Assembly: GCA_002404895.1 (NCBI GenBank)
Contig: DHKO01000020.1
Span: 1 to 52,241, forward strand
DNA length: 52,241 nucleotides
Reading direction: 5' to 3'
DNA from: Treponema sp. UBA4692
Lineage (GTDB): Bacteria; Spirochaetota; Spirochaetia; Treponematales; Treponemataceae
The position numbers and the translations under genes are program-made. The notes below the pieces were generated by a model that saw only the letters and a program-made list of their open reading frames with translations, was not told the origin of the DNA and made no database searches. Shown here piece by piece: positions 1 through 7,345 of this stretch. The stretch's first letter is position 1, and each line of letters starts with the position of its first letter.

Positions 1-533
1 GGATTCAAAAGCTGTGTCGGGTCAAGAAGAGTTCCGCAGCTGTCGCACTGGTCTCCTCTCGCGTCTGTCGCGCCGCATTTCGGGCAAGTTCCGTCAACGT
101 AGCGGTCGGCAAGAAACATCTGGCATTTCGGGCAGTAAAGCTGCTGGCTTGTATGTTCCTTTATAAAGCCGTTTCTGTCCAAGTCATTGAACATCGACTG
201 GGTAATTTCAGTACATTCCTCGTTCGAAGTCCGTCCGAATTTGTCGAATGCGATGTTGAACCACTCGTAAATTTCCTTGTGAATCTTGTAATAATAATCG
301 CAAAGCTCGCGCGGAGTTTTTTTGTCCTGAAGAGCCTTTGTCTCCGTGGCAGTTCCATATTCGTCAGTTCCGCACACATACATTGTCTCGTAGCCACGTG
401 AGCGGCAGAAACGCGCGAAAACATCAGCGGAAAGCATCTGGATAAGGTTTCCGAGATGCGGAATATTGTTTACATAAGGCAAAGCCGAAGTGATAAGCCG
501 TTTAGTCGTTTTTATATTGTTCATACTTTTCAT
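1..533 (-). CDS. metG: Methionyl-tRNA synthetase, N-terminal part (cut by window edge)
   Basis: Charges tRNA-Met with methionine in the cytoplasm. Translating the minus strand from the ATG at 533 gives a class I synthetase start with the HIGH-type motif PHLGN near residue 25, then a CGTDEYG block and a zinc-knuckle insertion with four CxxC-type cysteine pairs (YCPKC, TCPKC, CDSCG) at about residues 145-170. This is the MetRS1/archaeal-type zinc domain arrangement. The KMSKS loop and anticodon domain lie beyond the left edge. A second in-frame ATG at 524 is possible. There is no Shine-Dalgarno sequence; a TATAAT box ends 9 nt upstream of the first ATG. The open frame runs off the window, so length cannot be judged. 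Identity is secure from these motifs. Confidence 0.93.
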   Translation of the reverse strand, partial: MKSMNNIKTTKRLITSALPYVNNIPHLGNLIQMLSADVFARFCRSRGYETMYVCGTDEYGTATETKALQDKKTPRELCDYYYKIHKEIYEWFNIAFDKFGRTSNEECTEITQSMFNDLDRNGFIKEHTSQQLYCPKCQMFLADRYVDGTCPKCGATDARGDQCDSCGTLLDPTQLLN

Positions 534-572
534 AGAATGAAAATTATAGTGATTTTTAAGAAAGTAGGAAAT
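534..572 (-). promoter_or_regulatory. Probable metG promoter
   Basis: On the minus strand a perfect TATAAT (543-548) ends 9 nt before the ATG at 533. The -35 region is weak (TTTCCT at 17 nt spacing). A start site about 7 nt downstream of the -10 would leave a leader of only a few bases, which fits the lack of a ribosome site. Confidence 0.5.
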
Positions 573-631
573 AGGAACAGAAAAACATGAAAAAACTGGA
601 AAGCAAATTAAAAACCGTGTCTGTCAAAAAA

Positions 632-2635
632 TCAGCCTTTTTTTGAATTTCTCTTTTTCGGAACAATGATAGAAAAATTGATTGTCTTTTCCATTTCCAT
701 TCCGGCGGCAAGCTCCACATTCCAGCCAAGAGACGCTACAAAAGCTGTTCCTGAAATCTGCGGGGAATCGCTCATGCTTGACGGCCGGTGAAAAACAATC
801 GGCATGCAGACAAAATCGCAGTCCTCGTTCGGCTCAAAGACAAAAGAAATATCGTTTGAGGAATCCGTGAGCTGAATATAAGAAATTTTCTCAGAAAAGC
901 TAGGCGAGTCTTTTGAGTCAATCGCGCGCCCCTCGTTGTTCGAGATAACGTCAACCTTGTAAGAATTTGCCGCCGCAGAAGAAAAATCTGTCTGGGCAAA
1001 ATTCGACTCAACAACGAGATGACCTTTTATGTCAAACGGGCCGTCGTTTTTCAGAATATACTGAATCATAAATCCGTCGGAATTCGCGATTATCTTTTTT
1101 TTCAGCTGGACAGGAACATTCATCGAAGAATATTTTCCTGCCGCGTTAAGGACAATCTCGTGGCGGTAGCTGTCAAAATCCTCTTCATGGTATAAAGCCC
1201 GCGAGAAAATTCCGCTTCCGGCAGGCGCGCCGCATTTGTACTGCGAGTATTCCTCGTCCGTAAAAAGATGGTCGATAAAAAGCCCGCGCTCATATTCATC
1301 GTCAAAAGAATCGAACTGAGCCATGCGGCTCGGGCTGTCGGCATAGTTTCCAGTATTGTGGATAATGTCAAGCTCGCAGATTTGTCCGCCGGTTTTTGAA
1401 ATACAGGTTGTATATTTTGCCATCGCACAGACATATTCGTTGTGTCCGTCCGAGTTGTAGTCGTATTTTGTGACAGACTCCTTGAATTCCTGTCCGCCTG
1501 AAGCCTCGCGGCAAAGTTTTTCCGCTTCCGTAAGATTTCTGTACGCATACTGCCGAGCCTGATTGTTCGCAAAAACCCCGGAAGGATTGCACACGTAGCC
1601 TTCTCCGCTTTGCGCAATCCAAAGCTTCTCTCGCGCGATTTTTTTCCGCGCCTTGTCTCCCTTGCACTGGTTTATCAGAAGCGAGATGAAAAGCATCCTG
1701 TTGTAAAGAGCGTGATTCCGCTTGTATGTAAGGAGAAAATCGTAAACCGTCGTTTGAAAATTCGAAGTGTTCTCCTGCGCCTTGTAAGGACTTTTCGCCC
1801 AGATTGCAACATCAGACTGAATTCCAGCAGGAATATATGAAGGAACCTTAAAGCAAGGACTGTGGATAAAAGTCCACGGCAAAGCGAATTCAACAGTTTC
1901 TGGAAAATTTTCCGAAGCTGCCTCAAAAAGCCCTGAAAGCCAGCCCGAGTCGTGAAGCTTCAAAAACTGGTTCTCGTCAATCTTTATTGCAATCACACGC
2001 TCGTCCGCCACAGAATTGTACTCATCGTTTTTTGTAAGATAATTCACCGTGTCAAAAAGATTTCTAAGATATTCCTTAGGCTCCACAAGCGTGTTCGGAA
2101 TGAACTCCCTGCTCACAGGCAAAATCGCGACAGACTTTCCCTGCTCGCTTGCAATCAGCGGAAGATAAACTTTTTTTTCTTTTGGAATCAGAGAGCTGTC
2201 AAGAAGAACGTACTCCATTCCGGCTCCAGAAAAGCACGGAACAAGATTGTTGTCCCAGATTGAGTTGAAAATCGTCATTCCGCGCGGACGCTTTCCGGTC
2301 GCGTGCCGAATTTCGGACGACATCAAGTCAATCTGCCCTGTTCTGTCGCGCGGAAAAACAAGCGGAAAAACAGGATTATAATATCCGCCGCCAATCATCT
2401 CAGTCTGCTTGCGGTTTTGAATCTTTGAAAAAAGCTGCGTGTATTCAGGATGCTCGCGCGCAATCCAAGAAAGAAGCGGACCTGAAAAAGAGACTGCCAT
2501 GCGGTTTTTCGTGCTTTCAAACAAAAAAGAGACAAGTTTCTTGTAAATCTCATCGTATTTCGCCTCAAAGTCAGCCGTGTGAGAAAGAATTGACGATGTA
2601 AGCGTAACGTAAAGGCAGATATTTAGCTTCTTCAT
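632..2635 (-). CDS. GH57-family alpha-amylase/4-alpha-glucanotransferase-like protein, probable pseudoenzyme
   Basis: The 667-residue protein follows the plan of GH57 4-alpha-glucanotransferases: N-terminal (beta/alpha)7 barrel (SGPLLSWI near 51-58, IGGGYYNP near 81-88, DRTGQID near 97-103), a helical middle region, and a C-terminal beta-sandwich of the DUF1925/1926 kind. Three active-site elements are altered. The N-terminal HNHQP-type motif reads LYVTLT. The nucleophile motif, normally TERVW, reads FNSIW, so the catalytic Glu is Asn124. The acid/base block (HDDGEKF in characterised members) reads KIDENQF, keeping only one Asp (D220). I infer a non-hydrolytic or binding role. It starts directly after the stop of the preceding small membrane-protein gene (TAA-ATG) and is the last gene of the Rnf-like operon. 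No signal peptide is clear. Alternative: an active enzyme using different residues. Confidence 0.75.
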   Translation of the reverse strand: MKKLNICLYVTLTSSILSHTADFEAKYDEIYKKLVSFLFESTKNRMAVSFSGPLLSWIAREHPEYTQLFSKIQNRKQTEMIGGGYYNPVFPLVFPRDRTGQIDLMSSEIRHATGKRPRGMTIFNSIWDNNLVPCFSGAGMEYVLLDSSLIPKEKKVYLPLIASEQGKSVAILPVSREFIPNTLVEPKEYLRNLFDTVNYLTKNDEYNSVADERVIAIKIDENQFLKLHDSGWLSGLFEAASENFPETVEFALPWTFIHSPCFKVPSYIPAGIQSDVAIWAKSPYKAQENTSNFQTTVYDFLLTYKRNHALYNRMLFISLLINQCKGDKARKKIAREKLWIAQSGEGYVCNPSGVFANNQARQYAYRNLTEAEKLCREASGGQEFKESVTKYDYNSDGHNEYVCAMAKYTTCISKTGGQICELDIIHNTGNYADSPSRMAQFDSFDDEYERGLFIDHLFTDEEYSQYKCGAPAGSGIFSRALYHEEDFDSYRHEIVLNAAGKYSSMNVPVQLKKKIIANSDGFMIQYILKNDGPFDIKGHLVVESNFAQTDFSSAAANSYKVDVISNNEGRAIDSKDSPSFSEKISYIQLTDSSNDISFVFEPNEDCDFVCMPIVFHRPSSMSDSPQISGTAFVASLGWNVELAAGMEMEKTINFSIIVPKKRNSKKG

Positions 2636-3142
2636 TTATTCTTTGATTTCATTTTCAAGGCGCGCTTCAGGCGCAAATTCTTTTCTATGCAAAAGTTTAT
2701 AGCAGCAAATCCAAAATTTAAAGCATTTAGGGCTTTCATCAGATTTTTTTTCAGAGGAAAAATCGCCTTCAACAGCAGAAAATTCTTCAAATCCGCCGTT
2801 GATTTCATCTGCCGAATTATTTTTTTGATTCTTATCTGAAAGACTCATTTTTTCTTCGTCTGAATGAGAATCCAATGGAAATTCCACACAGATTTTCTCA
2901 TCGTTCACTTTTGCGCGGTAAACAGAATCGAAAACAGCAGCGTTCGCCTTTTCTTTTTGAGACAAGAGAGCGTAGCTGAATTTTGGCAAAGCATCATCAT
3001 CAAGATTGAAATTCGATGCGAGAGACTCGTTATAGTCACGGTTTTTAAGCTTCAGCGCAGGAATAAAAAACGCGTAAAGATAATAGATAAACGCCGAAGA
3101 CGCGGCAAGCACAAGAAAAAGAAAAACACACGATAAAATCAT
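2636..3142 (-). CDS. Small membrane-anchored protein in the RnfB position of the Rnf-like operon
   Basis: 168 residues from the ATG at 3142, which overlaps the rnfA-like stop as ATGA; a longer frame back to 3220 lies inside rnfA and is unlikely. One N-terminal membrane helix (about residues 2-31) is followed by a hydrophilic, acidic, Ser/Lys/Asn-rich tail. In clostridial rnfCDGEAB operons this position holds RnfB, which likewise begins with a single helix, then a four-cysteine Fe-S domain and ferredoxin repeats. Here no CxxC or ferredoxin motif exists: the few cysteines are isolated. It may be a stripped RnfB remnant or an unrelated accessory subunit. Function unknown. Its stop directly abuts the GH57-like start. 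Confidence 0.7.
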   Translation of the reverse strand: MILSCVFLFLVLAASSAFIYYLYAFFIPALKLKNRDYNESLASNFNLDDDALPKFSYALLSQKEKANAAVFDSVYRAKVNDEKICVEFPLDSHSDEEKMSLSDKNQKNNSADEINGGFEEFSAVEGDFSSEKKSDESPKCFKFWICCYKLLHRKEFAPEARLENEIKE

Positions 3143-3708
3143 TTTGCGCCGCCTCCGAAAATCATGCTGAGCCATGTGTTGTTGCAGCCGGAAATAGCGA
3201 TTACCGCAGCCGCAAGGCAAATCAGAAGCACAGCGTATGTTTTAAGCCCCGAGTCAGTCGTGTAAAAGCTGATTCTTTCCTTTACGGAATGGAAAATTAT
3301 CACGAGAAGATAGAAAGAAACGATGCAAGTGCAGGTGATTATCACAGCAAGACCGATTGAAAGCCCCTCGTTTATTCCAAGAAAAACGCTCAAAAGAGGA
3401 ATCGTGAATTCCGTCGGAGTGTTGCTCAAGCCGATTCCGATGAAAATTTCAGACAAAGTCGTAAAAATCAGAAAAAGCACGACCGCAAGAACAGGGTAGA
3501 TTTCCGCAAGATGAACTGGAACTAAAAGCCACATCGAAACAAGATAAGTCAACGCTGTTGTGGAAGCTCCAGTCATCAAAGCCTTGAAGCACGAAACCAA
3601 AGAATCGGAAAAATTGTCTTTTATTGAAATTGTGCGGTTTATCCCGATTCCGTAAAAGAGAACTGCGGACGAAGTCGCGATATAATAGAGAATTGTTCCC
3701 AAAATCAT
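3139..3708 (-). CDS. rnfA: RnfA/NqrE-like integral membrane subunit
   Basis: 189 residues with six predicted membrane helices, matching the usual RnfA/NqrE length (about 193). Recognisable blocks include the helix 2-3 region (TYLVSMWLLVPVHL), IPLLSVFLGIN at about residue 103-113, and VKERISFY before the last helix, which parallels IRERL of RnfA. In characterised Rnf/Nqr, RnfA and RnfE each supply two cysteines that bind an intramembrane [2Fe-2S] cluster, in the first helix (LGLCP) and the half-helix (TTNCA). Here these positions read FYGIGIN and LSVFLGIN, so both cysteines are absent. Starts ATGA-overlapped with the rnfE-like gene. The fold and operon position support the family call; redox function of this subunit is doubtful. 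Confidence 0.72.
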   Translation of the reverse strand: MILGTILYYIATSSAVLFYGIGINRTISIKDNFSDSLVSCFKALMTGASTTALTYLVSMWLLVPVHLAEIYPVLAVVLFLIFTTLSEIFIGIGLSNTPTEFTIPLLSVFLGINEGLSIGLAVIITCTCIVSFYLLVIIFHSVKERISFYTTDSGLKTYAVLLICLAAAVIAISGCNNTWLSMIFGGGAK

Positions 3709-4358
3709 TCTGCCGTCTCCTTTTCTTTATTTTCGTCTCCCAAAAGCGACGGATTTTCCTCAATGAATTTCATTTTTTTGCTGAAAAAGATTGACAGGCT
3801 CAAAAGAACAGAAATCAGAACAAGGCTTCCCGGAATTGTCGCCGCAAAAACGCTCGCGCTCACGCTTTCAGAATCAAAAGGAAGATGGAAGACCGCGATT
3901 TTTTTCCATGCGGGAAGCGTGACGGTTCCAAATCCGACAACATCGCGGAGCAAAAAGTAAAAAAGACAGAAAGCCGACATCAAAAGAGATTTCTTCATCG
4001 TGGCAAAAACGTGGGCTTTTACGCCTTTCTGGTATTCCGCAAAGAAAAATTCAATGACAGCGGAAGTCAAAGCCGGAAGATACAAGCAAAATCCCAAAGT
4101 CAAAGCCGCAGCCGGACAGAAAATTGTCAGAAGCTGCTTGTAGAAAACTGTTATCGCAATCAAAACGAAAGCGATTATCGAATTTCTCAAAACCTGAAGA
4201 TTCAGATGCTCAATCGCATGAAAAACAAACGAGACCGCAAGCATCTGAAGATTAAAAAGCACAAGCACGAAAATTCCGTAGGCGAGCCGGCCGGGAACAG
4301 GAACAAGAATCGCAAGGCTTGAGGCAATGTAATAATAAGTAAGTTTGCTGTTTTTCAT
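3705..4358 (-). CDS. rnfE: RnfE/NqrD-like integral membrane subunit
   Basis: 217 residues, about six membrane helices, with a polar C-terminal tail (DENKEKETAE). It aligns by eye with RnfE: the block LPALTSAVIEFFFAEYQKGV corresponds to IPLIVTNCIVVGRAEAFA, and LLRDVVGFGTVTLPAW to LREIIGNGTL. The two conserved cysteines expected to ligate the intramembrane [2Fe-2S] cluster with RnfA are missing: the first-helix LGLCP region reads LVPVPGR and the VTNC site reads LTSAV. A GGAGAGGG-like ribosome site precedes the ATG at 4358, and the stop overlaps the next start. Family assignment rests on hydropathy, short motifs and gene order. Confidence 0.7.
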   Translation of the reverse strand: MKNSKLTYYYIASSLAILVPVPGRLAYGIFVLVLFNLQMLAVSFVFHAIEHLNLQVLRNSIIAFVLIAITVFYKQLLTIFCPAAALTLGFCLYLPALTSAVIEFFFAEYQKGVKAHVFATMKKSLLMSAFCLFYFLLRDVVGFGTVTLPAWKKIAVFHLPFDSESVSASVFAATIPGSLVLISVLLSLSIFFSKKMKFIEENPSLLGDENKEKETAE

Positions 4359-4370
4359 ATCTGCCCTCTC

Positions 4371-4913
4371 CTACTTTGAAACCGCTTTTTTAACGATTCT
4401 AGGAATCACATTTTCCCAGTGGCTCATGTTCGCGTTTGAAAGCCTTATGTCAGCCAAAGACTCAGCTTTTCCAAAATCCTCGCAGAAGCCTGCAAAACGG
4501 ACATTTTCTCCGCTGTAAACAAATTCCTCAGAAACCGGACTCTGAAAGCCTTTCGATGTCTGAGGCGGAAGCCTTTTTACGCTGTAGATAAAAGCCGCCG
4601 GAGCCGGGCCTGTGATTGTCTGAATCCGCACAACCGCGCCGTAATAAACCTCGTCAGATTTCGCGCCTTTTTTTATGAGCGAATAAACCGCCGCGCTTGT
4701 TGAAAGCGGAGAAGCCAAGTCGATAAATTTATTCACAGTGTAAGTGTCTTTCTCGTAATCGTTCAAAACAAGCTGCAATTCCGAAGCAAGCCCGTTTTTC
4801 CAAGAATTTCTTGAAAGAAGCGTCATTGTGATTAAGACCGCAAATACAAAAAATATTATTCCGAAGAAAATTCCGTAGAGAGCGGCGTGTCTTTTCACAT
4901 CAAAGTTAAGCAT
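4371..4913 (-). CDS. rnfG: RnfG/NqrC-like subunit lacking the flavinylation threonine
   Basis: 180 residues with one N-terminal helix (about 12-34) and an extracytoplasmic domain. RnfG/NqrC carry FMN covalently on Thr in a C-terminal S(T)GAT motif. The equivalent C-terminal stretch here, after DIRL, reads SNAN (residues 159-162) followed by MSHWENVIPRIVKKAV, so the glycine and the acceptor Thr are both replaced. The rest (YYGAVVRIQTITGPAPAAFIY, then GFCEDF) keeps the FMN_bind-like layout without the usual GYGG block. Overlaps the rnfD-like gene by 8 nt. Assignment relies on size, topology and operon order; loss of covalent FMN is inferred from the motif. Confidence 0.66.
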   Translation of the reverse strand: MLNFDVKRHAALYGIFFGIIFFVFAVLITMTLLSRNSWKNGLASELQLVLNDYEKDTYTVNKFIDLASPLSTSAAVYSLIKKGAKSDEVYYGAVVRIQTITGPAPAAFIYSVKRLPPQTSKGFQSPVSEEFVYSGENVRFAGFCEDFGKAESLADIRLSNANMSHWENVIPRIVKKAVSK

Positions 4914-5994
4914 CTAAGCCCTCCTTTACGTTCTGCACGCGTTTTTTAAGCACATTCTCGGCAAATTTTGAACAGCAGCGGTTCTCGACATTCTGAATCA
5001 GAAGAGTCACGATATTCAAAATCAGAACCGTAAAAATCATTCCAGACGAGGAAGTTCCAGCGCCGACAATCAAAAACGCGGTTATTCCGCCGAAAATTCC
5101 GTAAAAATATCTTCCGCGGTTTGTGAGCGGAGTCGTTCCGTGCCACAGGAGAAGAAAAAAAGCGCAGAAAAGAGTTCCGCTCGTGAAAAGCGCGAGAATC
5201 ACGTCTCCTTGAAAAAGCGGGCCGCTGTAAAAAAACGGCGAGACAAATTTCACGAGAACGCTGTAAGTAAAAATGAAGCAGGCTGGAATTATCGGATTCA
5301 CAATATCAAATCCGATCAGAACAATCGAAGAGACAACTGTCAAGAGGCTGAATCTGAAAGCCGGAATCAAAGAATGGGAGTCGCACAAAAGCGAAATGTA
5401 GCCGTCAGGAATCGAGACCTTGAAAAAGCTGAAAACGCGCTGGTTCAAGAACGCGGTGATTCTAAAGTCAAAAGGATTCACAGGAAAAGTTCCGTTCTGA
5501 ATCAACGCCAGCGCAGGATTACGCGACTGCAAGTCCGTCAAAGTCACAGAGACAGCCGGGAAAAACTTCATTCCCACGAGATAGCAGACCGCAACCGTAA
5601 TCGCGACAGGATTTATCCAAGAATTTGCAAAGCCGCCGAGAATATAGCGGTTTATCAAAAGCGTAAAAAAAGCGATAAAAAACACCGGAAGAAGCGGAAA
5701 AGTCGAAGGCAGAAAAAGACCTATCAAAATTCCACGGATAATGCTTACAGTCCAAGTGAATTTGTCCTTTTCCTGAAATTTCAGGTCGATAATCTCCACT
5801 AGAAGATTCGCAAGAACTGAGCTAAAAATTACGGAAAGCGAGCTGAAACTTCTTGTAAGCGCGAGAAGCAGAATCTGGGCAAAAAGCAGAAAAAGAAAAA
5901 AATACGCTTCCGTCCTGACTGACGGCCTTAAATATCTGAACGGCCCTAAAGCGACAGTTTTTCCAGTTTTATTCATTTTTGTGTTCATCGTCAT
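4906..5994 (-). CDS. rnfD: RnfD/NqrB-like membrane subunit
   Basis: 362 residues, polytopic. The C-terminal third is a good match to RnfD: GPLFQGDVILALFTSGTLFCAFFLL, then TTPLTNRGRYFYGIFGGITAFLI. In canonical RnfD/NqrB the FMN is attached to Thr of an S-x-A-T motif in an extracytoplasmic loop, and a conserved Asp precedes SPVT (TDPVTSPVT). Here the loop at about residues 200-215 reads DGYISLLCDSHSLI with no SxAT, and the other block reads LLWHGTTPLT. Covalent flavin is therefore not expected. The first ATG (5994) lies inside the end of the rnfC-like gene, and ATG 5988 is an alternative start. An NVEN-type tail follows the last helix. Confidence 0.75.
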   Translation of the reverse strand: MTMNTKMNKTGKTVALGPFRYLRPSVRTEAYFFLFLLFAQILLLALTRSFSSLSVIFSSVLANLLVEIIDLKFQEKDKFTWTVSIIRGILIGLFLPSTFPLLPVFFIAFFTLLINRYILGGFANSWINPVAITVAVCYLVGMKFFPAVSVTLTDLQSRNPALALIQNGTFPVNPFDFRITAFLNQRVFSFFKVSIPDGYISLLCDSHSLIPAFRFSLLTVVSSIVLIGFDIVNPIIPACFIFTYSVLVKFVSPFFYSGPLFQGDVILALFTSGTLFCAFFLLLWHGTTPLTNRGRYFYGIFGGITAFLIVGAGTSSSGMIFTVLILNIVTLLIQNVENRCCSKFAENVLKKRVQNVKEGLDA

Positions 5995-7345
5995 TTATTT
6001 TTTCCTTTAGCAAAGAAATTGTCTTCTGAAGCGGAAGCCGCGACGGACAAACAGAATTGCAAAGCCCGCATTCCATGCACAGAATTGCAGAATCGGCGAT
6101 TGTCTTAGAGTCCAAAAGCCCGCCATTTTTTCCGTCAAGATGCATAATTCTATAGAGATTTCCAGGCCAAAGCTCCGCAGGGCAGATTTTCCGGCAGTTT
6201 CCGCACCTTACGCAGGTTTCGGAAGAAGGATTTTTTACCTGCCTAGCCGGAACGAATTCTATCGACTTCATCGATTTAACGACAGGAATATCAAGATTTT
6301 TCACGGAAACGCCTTTCACAGTTCCGTTTATCACGATTCTTGAAAGTTTTCTCTTGAATCCGCCGCACATTTCCGCAACGTCTCTCAAGCTTGTTCCAAG
6401 CTTCACGTCCATCACAGCCGCTGAATTCAGGCACTCTCCAGTAACATGGACAAGCGCGTTTATCTCAGGCTTTCCAAGCACAATCGCGTTGTAAGCGTGA
6501 AAAGCTGTAACGCTGTCAACAAAAAAGTCATTTTTTCCAATAGATTTCAACGATTCGTCTGAAAGATTTTTTTTCACGGCAGAAACAAGGCAATGCTCGC
6601 TTCCGCAAGGATATTTTCTCGGGTCAACTTCAACCTGAAAAACTTTTATCTGATTCTCAAATCTCTTTGCAAAACTTTGATTTTCTAAATTTTCAAGATT
6701 TTCTGAATTTTGGTTCGAAAAAATCTGTTCTTCAAAATTTTCCGGCAAGAATTCGCCAACTGGAACTTTTGAATATCTGTCCTGAGCAATGACCAGAATC
6801 TCCGCGCCGCTTGCTTTTGCAAGAATCATCGCGCCAAAAATCACTTGCCTTGCATAATTTTTCGAGACAAAACGCTCGGTCAAAACCGACGGATCGTCAT
6901 CAAAAAGACGGAGAACAAGAACTGGATTCTTTTTTTTTAGATTTTTTATCGTTGTGTAAAGCGAAATTTTTCTTGAAAATGTGCTTAAAACTCCGGCTTC
7001 TTTTAACTTGTAAGCCAAAGTCTCTTTTTCGTAGCTTTGCCAGCCTGTCTCAAAAGATTTTTTTCCAGTGAAAACAAGCGAGCCTTTCAAGGCGATTTTC
7101 GCGCAAAGCCCTTTTTTTCCGCTTGAAAAAACTCCGGCAGAAATTTTCTCAACAACGCCGGAAACTGGAGCGTGAATGTAAATGTCCTTTGTTTTCGCAA
7201 TCACCTGGCCTTCTTTTACCTGCTCGCCCTCGCTTGTCAAAATTTCGCCATCAAGCGGAACAACACAATGAGACGGCAAGAATGCGTTTGCGGCAAGCGT
7301 AAATTTTCCCTCGTCAGGCGACTTAAAGTTATATGCTGAGACCAT
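5969..7345 (-). CDS. rnfC: RnfC-like subunit with intact 2x[4Fe-4S] domain but altered NADH/FMN site
   Basis: 458 residues. An N-terminal barrel-sandwich part (PLDGEILTSEGEQVKEGQVIA, then IHAPVSGVVEKI) is typical of RnfC/NqrA. The Nqo1-like middle retains KYPCGSEH (canonical KYPQGAE) and an SLBB block (LGKPEINALVHVTGE). The C-terminus has two intact ferredoxin motifs, CVRCGNCRKICP (378-389) and CMECGLCNSVCP (423-434), which separate it from cysteine-free NqrA. The glycine-rich nucleotide motif GLGGAxFPTxxK is replaced by VLSTFSRKISLYT, and the VECEPYLTAD block by LRLFDDDPSVLTER, so NADH/FMN binding looks lost. It is the only Rnf-like subunit here with clear cofactor ligands. Overlaps its upstream neighbour by 17 nt and rnfD by 26 nt. 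Confidence 0.82.
   Translation of the reverse strand: MVSAYNFKSPDEGKFTLAANAFLPSHCVVPLDGEILTSEGEQVKEGQVIAKTKDIYIHAPVSGVVEKISAGVFSSGKKGLCAKIALKGSLVFTGKKSFETGWQSYEKETLAYKLKEAGVLSTFSRKISLYTTIKNLKKKNPVLVLRLFDDDPSVLTERFVSKNYARQVIFGAMILAKASGAEILVIAQDRYSKVPVGEFLPENFEEQIFSNQNSENLENLENQSFAKRFENQIKVFQVEVDPRKYPCGSEHCLVSAVKKNLSDESLKSIGKNDFFVDSVTAFHAYNAIVLGKPEINALVHVTGECLNSAAVMDVKLGTSLRDVAEMCGGFKRKLSRIVINGTVKGVSVKNLDIPVVKSMKSIEFVPARQVKNPSSETCVRCGNCRKICPAELWPGNLYRIMHLDGKNGGLLDSKTIADSAILCMECGLCNSVCPSRLPLQKTISLLKEKINDDEHKNE

Noticed and set aside
4371..7345. Reading the C-D-G-E-A genes as Na+-NQR instead of Rnf
   Set aside because: The first subunit has two CxxCxxCxxxCP ferredoxin motifs, as RnfC has and NqrA lacks, and there is no NqrF-like flavoprotein.
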